From positions 434,001 through 498,000 of the forward strand of contig CAWEPH010000006.1 in the NCBI GenBank assembly GCA_963810915.1: 64,000 nt of DNA, given 5' to 3'. The first letter of the stretch is position 1, and every line of letters starts with the position of its first letter. Positions 8,619 through 15,891 of this stretch are shown one piece after another. Below the pieces are notes generated by a model. It did no database searches and had not been told where the DNA came from. It saw only the letters and a program-made list of their open reading frames with translations. A program made the position numbers and the translations under genes. This stretch comes from JAOUEA01 sp963810915. GTDB lineage: Bacteria > Actinomycetota > UBA4738 > HRBIN12.

Positions 8619-9355
8619 GCACCCGCGATCACGCCCTGATCGAGGAGCTGATGGCGCTCGACGTCTTGGACGGCCTCGACGGGCCCGACCTGCAGATCCT
8701 CGAGCGGGAGCGCGCCATGCACGGCGACTGCGCCGAATGTCGACGCATCGAGATGGAGTTCCGAGACACCGCGAGTCGGATGGCCTTCTCGCTGGATCCG
8801 GCGCCGGTGGACCCCTCCATGGCGGACAGGATCATCGCGCTGGGTCCCGAAGACGACGAGGGGCTGCCACCGCTTGCTCCGATACGCGACGAGTTCGCCG
8901 AGCGTCCGAGGTCGCGCCGCCGCGGCGTCGTGGCGGCCCTGGCGATCGCGGCCGCCCTCCTCTTGCTCGTGGGGGCGTTCGCGGTGCTCTTCCAGCGTCA
9001 GGAGGGATCGAAGGTGGTCGCGCGGGCCTCGGGCGCCCAACAGGTCGTGCACTTCACCTCTGCGACCGGATCGAACGGAGAGCTCGCCATGTCGTACACG
9101 CCGGGTCAGGCCGGCGTGTTCTTCTGGGGTTCGGACCTGCCGGATCCGGGCGACGGCAAGGCCTATGAGGTCTGGATGATCGACGGGAACCAAGCCGTTT
9201 CCGGGGGATGCCTCGTGCCCGAAAACGGGAACCTCGCGGTCTTCGTGGATGCCGATCTCGGCAGCGCCACCGAGATGGCCGTGACGACGGAACCTTCGGC
9301 GTGCCCAGCCGGTCCCTCGACGGATCCCGTGCTCACGGCCACCCTGACCGTCTAG
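8615..9355 (+). CDS. RskA-family membrane anti-sigma factor
   Basis: The 246-residue protein has a cytosolic N-terminal sigma-binding part containing HGDCAECRR (a His-x2-Cys-x2-Cys cluster resembling the zinc-binding anti-sigma motif but one residue shorter than the usual HX3CX2C). A single membrane helix follows (about 102-124, ALAIAAALLLLVGAFAVLF), then an extracytoplasmic RskA domain ending AYEVWMIDGNQAVSGG and a beta-rich tail. RskA proteins hold the ECF sigma factor at the membrane until regulated proteolysis. The start overlaps the sigma stop by four bases. The activating signal cannot be read from sequence. Confidence 0.9.
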   Translation: MSTRDHALIEELMALDVLDGLDGPDLQILERERAMHGDCAECRRIEMEFRDTASRMAFSLDPAPVDPSMADRIIALGPEDDEGLPPLAPIRDEFAERPRSRRRGVVAALAIAAALLLLVGAFAVLFQRQEGSKVVARASGAQQVVHFTSATGSNGELAMSYTPGQAGVFFWGSDLPDPGDGKAYEVWMIDGNQAVSGGCLVPENGNLAVFVDADLGSATEMAVTTEPSACPAGPSTDPVLTATLTV

Positions 9356-9357
9356 CC

Positions 9358-9771
9358 TCAGCGCACCAGCAACACCGGGCAGGACGCGTGATGCACCACC
9401 TTGTTCGCGACACCGCCCAGCAGGAGGCTCTTCCACTCGGTCATGCCGCGGGTGCCCATCACGATCAGGTCCGCGTGCGTCGCGTCCGCGACCTCCACGA
9501 TCTGCTGGGGGGTCGAGCCGGGATCGACCCGACGCACCTCCCCGTGGGCCTCGACCCCGGCCTGCTCGAAGGTCTCGACCACCTGCTGCACGAGCGTCTC
9601 GGCCGGGATCGGCGGCCCGAAGTTCACGTCGGCCCCCTCGTAGCGGCCGTGCTCGCGCACGTGCACCACGGTGACGCTCGACCCGTACCTGGTGGCCATG
9701 TCGACCGCGACGGGCACCGTCTTCCCGCCTTGCGGCGACCCATCCACGGCCACCACGATGTGTTCGAACAT
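9358..9771 (-). CDS. Universal stress protein (UspA family)
   Basis: The 137-residue single-domain protein begins MFEHIVVAVDGSPQGGKTV and ends with the ATP-binding pattern MGTRGMTEWKSLLLGGVANK before SCPVLLV, matching G-x2-G-x9-G-[ST/N] of ATP-binding Usp proteins. Such proteins bind ATP and accumulate under stress or hypoxia; in actinobacteria they often belong to DevR-type regulons, and a DevS/DevR-like pair occurs 5-9 kb away. It converges with the anti-sigma gene with only two bases between stops. It is monocistronic as far as can be seen. Confidence 0.92.
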   Translation of the reverse strand: MFEHIVVAVDGSPQGGKTVPVAVDMATRYGSSVTVVHVREHGRYEGADVNFGPPIPAETLVQQVVETFEQAGVEAHGEVRRVDPGSTPQQIVEVADATHADLIVMGTRGMTEWKSLLLGGVANKVVHHASCPVLLVR

Positions 9772-9914
9772 GCTCCCTCGCTCCCCTCAGTTGCGCGCCC
9801 CACCGTAGTTTGCACGCTCTTAACCCTGGTTTGCCCGGCCTCTTGCCGCCCCGCCTCTAGCTTCGTGGCTGTACCGGTCGATAGAGGTCGGGCAGGACCG
9901 AGAAGGAGGATGTC

Positions 9915-10319
9915 ATGAACAAGCGTTCCGCCATGCTGGTGGCCGCGGGACTCGTGCTGACGATGATCGTCGGGGGCGTGGCGCTCGCGGTGGGCATGAC
10001 CGGCCCCTCGTCCAGCGCCGCCGCGCCTCGTCTGTCGCGGCACCACAAGAACCCCAAGCCGATCGTGAAGACCGTGAAGAAGACCGTGAAGGTGCACAGG
10101 AAGGCCCCGCAGGTCGCCGTCGCGATGCCGGCGACCACGACGTACAGCGGCAGCTCCGGCTACAGCGGATCCTCGGGCTACGCCGGTTCGGGGCATTCCG
10201 GTGGATCGTCCTATGGCAGCGACGAGGGAAGCACCTCGGGCGGCGAGCCCTCCGATGACGGCAGCCCCAGCAACAACAGTGGGGGCAGCAACAACGGCGG
10301 CGGTGGCGGGGATGACTGA
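9915..10319 (+). CDS. Exported Ser/Gly/Tyr-rich low-complexity protein
   Basis: A strong ribosome-binding site (GAAGGAGG, 9902-9909) precedes ATG 9915. The 134-residue product has an N-terminal signal or anchor helix (about 7-28) and a Lys/Val-rich basic stretch (KPIVKTVKKTVKVHRK). The second half is built of YSGSSG-like units, then Asp/Gly/Asn-rich sequence ending in polyglycine. It has no known domain. Its layout is the same as that of the next gene, and both precede apbE and a ferric-reductase-like gene with overlapping reading frames, so the four are one operon. A wall-associated or flexible extracellular role is an inference. Confidence 0.72.
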   Translation: MNKRSAMLVAAGLVLTMIVGGVALAVGMTGPSSSAAAPRLSRHHKNPKPIVKTVKKTVKVHRKAPQVAVAMPATTTYSGSSGYSGSSGYAGSGHSGGSSYGSDEGSTSGGEPSDDGSPSNNSGGSNNGGGGGDD

Positions 10320-10707
10320 GGCTAGGCCCGTCAAGAAGCCGCGCTGGTCGTCGGGCAAGGTCCGCGCGCTCGCCTGGGCTACGGGCTCGGCCACCTTCCT
10401 CGCCGGCCTCGGGGTCCTGGGGGTCTCGCCCAAACCGGCGGCCAGCGGCGGCGAGGCGGCTCAGGCCCGGCAGAAGCCGATCAAGCAGAAGATCATCATC
10501 CGGCGCATCACCCGGCGCGTCGTGATCGTCGATCCGCCGACGCAGACGCCCGTCTACTACTCGTCGGGAGGCTCGTCCTATTCGGGCTCGTACTCGTCGG
10601 GAAGCTCGTCTGCGGGTTCGTCGGGCTCTTCCGGAGGCTCGGTGTCGGCGCCGGCGCCTCCCCCGCCTCCTCCCCCGCCGACCGGGACAGGAGGTTCCAC
10701 GCCGTGA
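10312..10707 (+). CDS. Second exported Ser/Gly/Tyr-rich protein
   Basis: ATG 10312 lies inside the end of the previous gene (8-base overlap). The 131-residue product has a basic start (TEARPVKKPRWSSGKVR), a membrane or signal helix (about 21-42), a basic segment KPIKQKIIIRRITRRVVIV, a Tyr/Ser/Gly-rich tract (YYSSGGSSYSGSYSSGSS) and a proline run. The order helix, KPI-type basic patch, YSG tract matches the upstream protein, so the two look like divergent duplicates. Its stop overlaps the apbE start as GTGA. A longer in-frame start exists upstream (10201) but would run inside the previous coding region and lacks a signal peptide. Confidence 0.68.
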   Translation: MTEARPVKKPRWSSGKVRALAWATGSATFLAGLGVLGVSPKPAASGGEAAQARQKPIKQKIIIRRITRRVVIVDPPTQTPVYYSSGGSSYSGSYSSGSSSAGSSGSSGGSVSAPAPPPPPPPPTGTGGSTP

Positions 10708-11585
10708 TCTACGCCCGCCACACGTTCCGCGCCATGGGCACGGACGTGACGCTCCTCGGACCCGAGGACGCCACCTCGGTGTTCGAGGCGGTCGCCCTGA
10801 CCGTCGAGGTCACGTTCGCCCGGGAGGAGCAGCGGTTCTCGCGGTTCCGTGGGGATAGCGAGCTCACCCGGGCGAACGCGGCCGCTGGGTGGTGGATCGG
10901 CGTCTCACCGGGATTCGAGGCGCTCGTGCGCCTCGCCCTCGAGCAGGCGGAGGCCACGGACGGCCTCTTCGATCCAAGCGTGCTCGACGCGGTCATCGCG
11001 GCGGGATACGACCGGGACTTCGACGAGGTCCTCGCAGGAGCGCGGGGGGCCCTCCACCCCTCGCGCCCTTGCGGACGGTGGCGCGAGATCGAGCTCCGCG
11101 ACGGAGCGATGCGGCTGCCGGCGGGCGTCGGCCTGGACCTCGGCGGCATCGCCAAGGGACATACGGCGGATCTCGCCGCGCTCGCCGCGGTGGACGCGGG
11201 CCTGCCCTGGGCGCTGGTGAACGCCGGCGGCGACCTGCGGATCGCGGGCGACGCCCCCCCGATCGAAGTGGGGATCGAAGACCCGGGCGACCGGGGACAC
11301 TTCGCGGCGCGGATCACGCTCGTCGAGGGCGCGCTCGCAACCTCCTCCGTCACGGCGCGTGCCTGGGGCGACGGCCTGCATCACGTGATCGACCCTCGTA
11401 CGGGGGCGCCCTCGAAGGGTGAGACCCTGCAGGCCACGGTGTGGGCACCGACGTGCGCCGAGGCCGAAGTGCGCGCGAAATGGGCTCTGTTGACGGGCCC
11501 GGAGGCCACCGCCACCATCCCGTGCGCGATCGCGACGGCCGACGGCGACCTGATCATGAGCTTCCCCCAAGAGGTGGCGGCATGA
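10704..11585 (+). CDS. apbE: FAD:protein FMN transferase (ApbE family)
   Basis: ApbE cleaves FAD and attaches FMN covalently to a Ser/Thr of target proteins outside the membrane. The 293-residue protein shows the family motifs in order: FRAMGTDVTLLG, EEQRFSRFRGDSEL, GLFDPSVLDAVIAAGYDRDF, GVGLDLGGIAKGHTAD (the FAD/Mg site), VNAGGDLRIAG, SSVTARAWGDGLHHVIDPRTG. No export signal is obvious, so it may act in the cytosol or be anchored by partners. GTG 10704 overlaps the preceding stop. It is coupled to a ferric-reductase-like membrane gene downstream, pointing to a flavin-linked electron-transfer module. Confidence 0.88.
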   Translation: MIYARHTFRAMGTDVTLLGPEDATSVFEAVALTVEVTFAREEQRFSRFRGDSELTRANAAAGWWIGVSPGFEALVRLALEQAEATDGLFDPSVLDAVIAAGYDRDFDEVLAGARGALHPSRPCGRWREIELRDGAMRLPAGVGLDLGGIAKGHTADLAALAAVDAGLPWALVNAGGDLRIAGDAPPIEVGIEDPGDRGHFAARITLVEGALATSSVTARAWGDGLHHVIDPRTGAPSKGETLQATVWAPTCAEAEVRAKWALLTGPEATATIPCAIATADGDLIMSFPQEVAA

Positions 11586-12187
11586 CGAACTGGATCCTCC
11601 TGCGGGCGGCCGGCATCGGGGCGTACGTCATGTTGTTCCTCTCGGTGGCTTGGGGTCTCCTCGCGACGACGTCGATCGTCACGAAGCGCGTCTCCAAGCC
11701 CTCGTCCACGCTGTTCCATCAGTTCGTGGCGACCGTGGGGGTCGTGCTCCTCGCCGTGCACATGGTGCTACTGGTCGTGGATACGTACATGCCGTTCGCA
11801 CCGCTGGACGTGCTCCTCCCCCAGCACTCCACGTTCCGCCCGCTCGCGATCACCGCCGGGGTGCTCGGCATGTACGGGATGGTGATCGTCCTGGTCACCT
11901 CGTGGCTGCGCAAACCCATCGGCACCAAGGTGTGGCGCGCGATCCACCTCCTCGCCGTTCCGGCGTTCACGCTCGCGCTGGCGCACGGGGTCTTCGCGGG
12001 GACCGACACCGAGCGCTGGTGGATGTGGGGGATGTACGCGGTCACGGGCCTCTTCGTCCTGTTCCTCGTGATCGTCCGCGGTCTCAGCTACGGGTACAGG
12101 CCGCCCCGGCCCGCGCCACCCGAACGGGCGAAGAAAGCCGCGCCGGCGAGCGAGGACGAACGGCGGGAGCCGGCGTCGGCTGCCTAG
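11582..12187 (+). CDS. Ferric-reductase-like transmembrane protein
   Basis: The 201-residue product has about six hydrophobic segments and histidines placed inside or beside helices, as in heme-bearing ferric reductase-like domains: STLFHQFVATVGVVLLAVHM and AIHLLAVPAFTLALAHGVF. Each of these segments contains a His pair about 13 residues apart, consistent with transmembrane heme ligation. The C-terminal 40 residues are charged and cytosolic. The ATG overlaps the apbE stop as ATGA, so the two are made together. Moving electrons across the membrane to or from flavinylated proteins is an inference from this pairing; a NAD(P)H-binding domain is absent. Confidence 0.78.
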   Translation: MTNWILLRAAGIGAYVMLFLSVAWGLLATTSIVTKRVSKPSSTLFHQFVATVGVVLLAVHMVLLVVDTYMPFAPLDVLLPQHSTFRPLAITAGVLGMYGMVIVLVTSWLRKPIGTKVWRAIHLLAVPAFTLALAHGVFAGTDTERWWMWGMYAVTGLFVLFLVIVRGLSYGYRPPRPAPPERAKKAAPASEDERREPASAA

Positions 12188-12236
12188 ACGCCGACCCCGC
12201 CGCGCACGGGGGTTGCGGACGCCGCGGACCCTGACG

Positions 12237-12926
12237 TCAGAGCCCGACCCAAGGCACCGGGCCGGCCACCGCGACGGTGTCGTCGATGTCCCAGACGAGC
12301 CGCTCGTGCACGCCCACGACCCCTTCCACATCGCGGATCCGGTCCCAGATCGCGGGCACGAGCGTGCGCCGCTCGACCTGACCACCGAGGGAGACGACCC
12401 CTTCATCCACGGAGATCTGGAGCGACTCGGGCGCCAGCACGAGCTCCTCCTTCACGATCCGCCGCACCTCGCTCAGGATCTCCTCGTCGTCGCGTAGATA
12501 CTCGAGGAGGAGGTCGACGCGAGAGACCACTCCGAGGATCGTCCCGCCGGCGTCCACGACCGGCAGCCGCTTCACGTGCCGCTCGTGCATGAGGTGCGCC
12601 GCCTCGGCGGTCGTCGCCTCGGGTCCGATCGTCACGGGCGGAGAGGTCATGAGATCGCGCGCGAGCAGTCCCTCGGCCTTGTGGCGCTCGACCTTGCGCT
12701 CGTGTCCCTCCAGGAACCTGGGCGCGAGGACCGCCGGGTCCTCGTGGAGCAGGAGGTCGCCTTCGGACACTACGCCCACGATCGTGCCGCTCTCCCCCAC
12801 CACGGGAACCGCGCTGACGCGGTACTCGCGCAACAGGCGTACGAGCTCCTTGAAGGGGGTCTGCGTCGACGCCACCACCACCGTGCGCGTCATCACGTCT
12901 CGTACCGAGCGTGTCACGGCAGCCAC
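12237..12926 (-). CDS. Two-CBS-domain protein with C-terminal BON domain
   Basis: The 229-residue protein has two CBS motifs: residues about 8-60 (VRDVMTRTVVVASTQTPFKE, SAVPVVGESGTIVGVVSEGD) and 90-145 (ARDLMTSPPVTIGPEATTAE, RLPVVDAGGTILGVVSRVD). A BON domain follows at about 150-218 (LQISVDEGVVSLGGQV, VEGVVGVHERLVWD). CBS pairs bind adenine nucleotides, and BON domains are associated with membranes or lipids. The combination is common in actinobacteria and their relatives, often near stress proteins, and acts as an energy-state sensor of unproven output. It is divergent from the APC permease across 194 bases. Confidence 0.9.
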   Translation of the reverse strand: MAAVTRSVRDVMTRTVVVASTQTPFKELVRLLREYRVSAVPVVGESGTIVGVVSEGDLLLHEDPAVLAPRFLEGHERKVERHKAEGLLARDLMTSPPVTIGPEATTAEAAHLMHERHVKRLPVVDAGGTILGVVSRVDLLLEYLRDDEEILSEVRRIVKEELVLAPESLQISVDEGVVSLGGQVERRTLVPAIWDRIRDVEGVVGVHERLVWDIDDTVAVAGPVPWVGL

Positions 12927-13053
12927 CTCCTCACGGACCGGATCCGGCCCTCATCCTCACCGTAGTGCTGGGGATCGGGGCGGCCGCGTGGCCAACGACC
13001 TTGCCGGCGGAGGTCCCCCGGCCCTCGGGCCGCTCGTCACGACCTCGCGACGC

Positions 13054-13071
13054 CCACGGTGCCTACCGTGG
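13054..13071. other. Small inverted repeat in divergent intergenic region
   Basis: CCACGGT-GCCT-ACCGTGG is a perfect seven-base dyad about 50 bases before the permease start, in the 194-base gap between the divergent CBS-BON and APC permease genes. It has no T-run, so it is more likely an operator or leader hairpin than a terminator. Confidence 0.35.
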
Positions 13072-13120
13072 AGATGGAGGAGGGGCAAACGGCTCCGCCT
13101 CGATGAGGAAGGAGGTTGCG

Positions 13121-14611
13121 ATGAGGACGTCATCCGTCGCACCGCTTCCGACCGCAGCACGACCGAAGCTGAAGCGGGAACTGGGGTTCTGGTCCGCCAC
13201 GGCGATGGTCGTCGGCAACATGATCGGATCGGGCATCTTCCTGCTGCCCGCCCTCCTGGCGGGCGTGGCGATCGTGTACGGATCGAGTGCCCTGCTGGCG
13301 TGGGTGGTGACCGGTGTCGGCGCGATGCTGCTCGCCGGCGTCTTCGCGACCCTCGGCCGGGCGTATCCGCGCACCGGCGGGCCGTACGCGTACTCACGGC
13401 GGGCGTTCGGTGAGTTCATGGGCTTCTGGACCGCCTGGGGCTACTGGATCGCGGCGTGGGTGGGCAACGCGGCCATCGCGATCGCGTTCGTGAGCTTCGC
13501 GACCAGCATCTGGCCCAGCCTGGACCAGAGCAAGCTCGTGCAGGCGCTGATCGCCGTGGGCGCCATCTGGCTGCTGACGTTCGTGAACATCCTCGGCGTG
13601 CGCCAGGGGGGCTGGGTCCAGACCGTGACGACGGTCCTGAAGTTCGTGCCGCTCGCCCTGATCGGCGTGATCGGGTTGTTCTACCTGAAGGCCGACCACT
13701 TCACGCCGTTCCTGCAAGCGACCGGCGGCGTGGGCCGCCACGCGCTGACCCTCCTCGAAGGCGTCACGGCCGCCATCGGGCTGACGCTGTGGGCGTTCAT
13801 CGGCCTCGAGTCGGCCACGGTGCCGGCCGAGGAGGTCAAGGATCCCGAGCGGACGCTCCCGCGGGCCACCATGCTGGGCACCGCCGTCACGACGCTGGTC
13901 TACATCGTCGCGACCGTCGCCGTGATGGGTGTGATCCCGTTGGCGACGCTGCAGGGCTCGAGCGCCCCCTTCGCCGACGCGGCGCGGTCGGTGTTCGGAG
14001 GGAGCTGGGGGACGTGGGTGGCGGTGCTGGGCATGATCGCCACGTTCGGGGCCTTGAACGGTTGGACCCTCCTCACCGCGCGTGTCTCGCTCGCGGCGGC
14101 TGAGGACGGTGTGTTCCCAAGGTTCTTCGGGGTGGTGAAGGGCAAGGGCCGAACGCCCGTCTACGGGCTGATCGCGGCCGCCGTGCTCGTCACGGGCCTG
14201 ACGTTCATGAACTACACGAGGTCGCTGGTGGATCAGTTCGCGTTCGTGATCCTGCTCGCGACCCTGACCACGGTGGTGCCGTACGCCTTCTCGGCGGCGG
14301 CCGAGCTCGTGCTGTTCATCCGGGAGCCGGCGATGTTCGTCACGAAGCGATTCGTGCGCGACTCCGTCGTCGCGATCCTCGGGTTCGGCTACGCCGTCTG
14401 GGCGATGTACGCCACGGGCAGCGAGTCCATCGCGAAGGGATACCTGCTGCTGATGTTCGGCATCCCGGTGTACGTGTTCATGAAGTGGGAGCGCTCGCGC
14501 GAGCGCATCACGATGCGATCGGATGCGGAAGAGGCGCCTCCGGTGGTCCCGCTCACGAAGGATGAGCTGGACGAGAACGTGGAGCGCCTGCGCACGCGCA
14601 CGGCCGTCTGA
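13121..14611 (+). CDS. APC-family amino acid / polyamine permease
   Basis: The 496-residue integral membrane protein has about twelve hydrophobic helices. Helix 1 carries the family motif VGNMIGSGIFLLPALLAGVA, where the unwound GSG binds substrate carboxylate and amine. Helix 6 has LWAFIGLESATVPAEEVKDP, also conserved in the basic amino-acid/polyamine antiporter branch (AdiC, PotE). The start at 13121 has a strong ribosome-binding site (AAGGAGG, 13109-13115); upstream in-frame sequence is not hydrophobic. The C-terminal tail is acidic and cytosolic. The specific substrate cannot be named from sequence. Confidence 0.88.
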   Translation: MRTSSVAPLPTAARPKLKRELGFWSATAMVVGNMIGSGIFLLPALLAGVAIVYGSSALLAWVVTGVGAMLLAGVFATLGRAYPRTGGPYAYSRRAFGEFMGFWTAWGYWIAAWVGNAAIAIAFVSFATSIWPSLDQSKLVQALIAVGAIWLLTFVNILGVRQGGWVQTVTTVLKFVPLALIGVIGLFYLKADHFTPFLQATGGVGRHALTLLEGVTAAIGLTLWAFIGLESATVPAEEVKDPERTLPRATMLGTAVTTLVYIVATVAVMGVIPLATLQGSSAPFADAARSVFGGSWGTWVAVLGMIATFGALNGWTLLTARVSLAAAEDGVFPRFFGVVKGKGRTPVYGLIAAAVLVTGLTFMNYTRSLVDQFAFVILLATLTTVVPYAFSAAAELVLFIREPAMFVTKRFVRDSVVAILGFGYAVWAMYATGSESIAKGYLLLMFGIPVYVFMKWERSRERITMRSDAEEAPPVVPLTKDELDENVERLRTRTAV

Positions 14612-14678
14612 GCTCGACGCGATCCGAACGCGGGGCGCCCTGCGGAAGCCGGGCGCCCCGTGGCGTAGGCTCTGCCGG

Positions 14679-15824
14679 ATGGAGGAGACGGAGCTTCACC
14701 GGCGTCGAGACAAGATGCTGATCGAGGCCGGGATGACCCTGGGCTCCGAGCTGGATCTCGACGCCGTCCTGCGGCGCATCGTCGAGCTCGCGGTCCAGAT
14801 CACCGGCGCGCGCTACGGCGCGCTCGGGGTCCTGCACGAGGACGGCGAGATCATCGAACGCTTCATCACGGAAGGGGTGTCCGATGAGGTGCGCGCGGCG
14901 ATCGGCCACCCGCCGGTAGGGCACGGCATCCTCGGCCTGCTGATCCGCGAACGGCGGCCGATGCGGCTGCCCGACCTGGGAGCGGATCCTCGTTCGTACG
15001 GATTCCCGCCGAATCACCCGCCGATGCACTCGTTCCTTGGGGCTCCCGTGCTCGCGCTCGGGCAGGTCTTCGGGAACCTCTACCTCACCGAGAAGCAGGG
15101 AGCAGAGGTGTTCAGCGACGACGACGAGGCGGCGCTCGTCGTGCTCGCCACGCAGGCCGGCGTGGCGGTCGAGAACGCGCGGTTGTACGCCGAGACGCAG
15201 CACGCGAGCCAGGAGCTGCGGCGTCTCGAGGTGCTCGAGGAACGCGAGCGGATCGCGAAGGAGCTCCACGACGGGGTCATCCAGTCCCTCTTCGCGGTCG
15301 GGATGGGCCTGCAGGCGACCGCGGGGATGGCGCGCGACGAGGATCTCGCGTCCAGGATCGCGAGCGCCGTCGAGGAGATCGACCGAGCGATCCGCGATCT
15401 ACGCAACTACATCTTCGGGCTGCGCCCCGGGATCCTGGCTGACCGTCAGCTCGACCAAGCCCTGAAGGAGCTCGGCAACGAGTTCCAGACCAGGTCCGAC
15501 GTGCTCACGATCGTGGAGGTCGATCCCGTGGTGGCGGCCGAGCTGGCCTCCCGCGCGGCCGACATCGTGCAGCTCACGCGCGAGGCCCTGTCCAACGTGG
15601 GACGGCACGCGAGCGCCACGTCCTGTCGGATCAGTCTGCGCCGCACCTCGGAAGGCGCCGAGCTGGCGATCGACGACGACGGCGTCGGTTTCGACCCGAC
15701 GTCTCCCCGCACGGGGATGGGGCTCGCGAACCTCGAGGATCGGGTCGAGGGCCTGGGCGGCATGCTGACGATCGAGAGCGTCGCTGGCGAAGGCACCACG
15801 CTGCGGGCGCTCCTCCCGCTCTAG
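14679..15824 (+). CDS. GAF-domain sensor histidine kinase (DevS/DosT/NarL-partner type)
   Basis: The 381-residue cytosolic kinase has one GAF domain (about 20-180) with GHGILGLLIRERRPMRLPDL and NHPPMHSFLGAPV, close in style to the GAF domains of mycobacterial DevS/DosT. A HisKA_3 dimerisation segment follows with the phospho-His in IAKELHDGVIQSLFAVGMGL, then a HATPase with LTREALSNVGRHA, DDDGVGFD and GMGLANLEDRVEGLGG. All catalytic boxes are intact. ATG 14679 was chosen as the first codon giving the normal N-terminus. The likely partner is the LuxR-type regulator at 17971, separated by an oppositely oriented oxidase gene. Whether the GAF domain binds heme cannot be told. Confidence 0.88.
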   Translation: MEETELHRRRDKMLIEAGMTLGSELDLDAVLRRIVELAVQITGARYGALGVLHEDGEIIERFITEGVSDEVRAAIGHPPVGHGILGLLIRERRPMRLPDLGADPRSYGFPPNHPPMHSFLGAPVLALGQVFGNLYLTEKQGAEVFSDDDEAALVVLATQAGVAVENARLYAETQHASQELRRLEVLEERERIAKELHDGVIQSLFAVGMGLQATAGMARDEDLASRIASAVEEIDRAIRDLRNYIFGLRPGILADRQLDQALKELGNEFQTRSDVLTIVEVDPVVAAELASRAADIVQLTREALSNVGRHASATSCRISLRRTSEGAELAIDDDGVGFDPTSPRTGMGLANLEDRVEGLGGMLTIESVAGEGTTLRALLPL

Positions 15825-15831
15825 TCCCGCA

Positions 15832-15866
15832 CCACGGAGGGGCCGGCGACGCCGGCCCCTCCGTGG
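15832..15866. terminator. Strong bidirectional terminator hairpin
   Basis: A perfect 16-base-pair inverted repeat (left arm 15832-15847, loop GAC, right arm 15851-15866) lies in the 67 bases between the converging kinase and multicopper-oxidase genes. The arms are GC-rich. No long T-tract follows on either side, only TT after the plus-strand arm, as is common for actinobacterial terminators. Confidence 0.8.
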
Positions 15867-15891
15867 TTCGGAGTCGATCCTGCCGAGGGTC

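Noticed and set aside
10138..10300. ApbE flavinylation motif in the Ser/Gly-rich proteins
   Set aside because: The repeats contain YSGSSG units but no Asp-x-x-[ST]-Gly-Ala-[ST] pattern was found in either protein.
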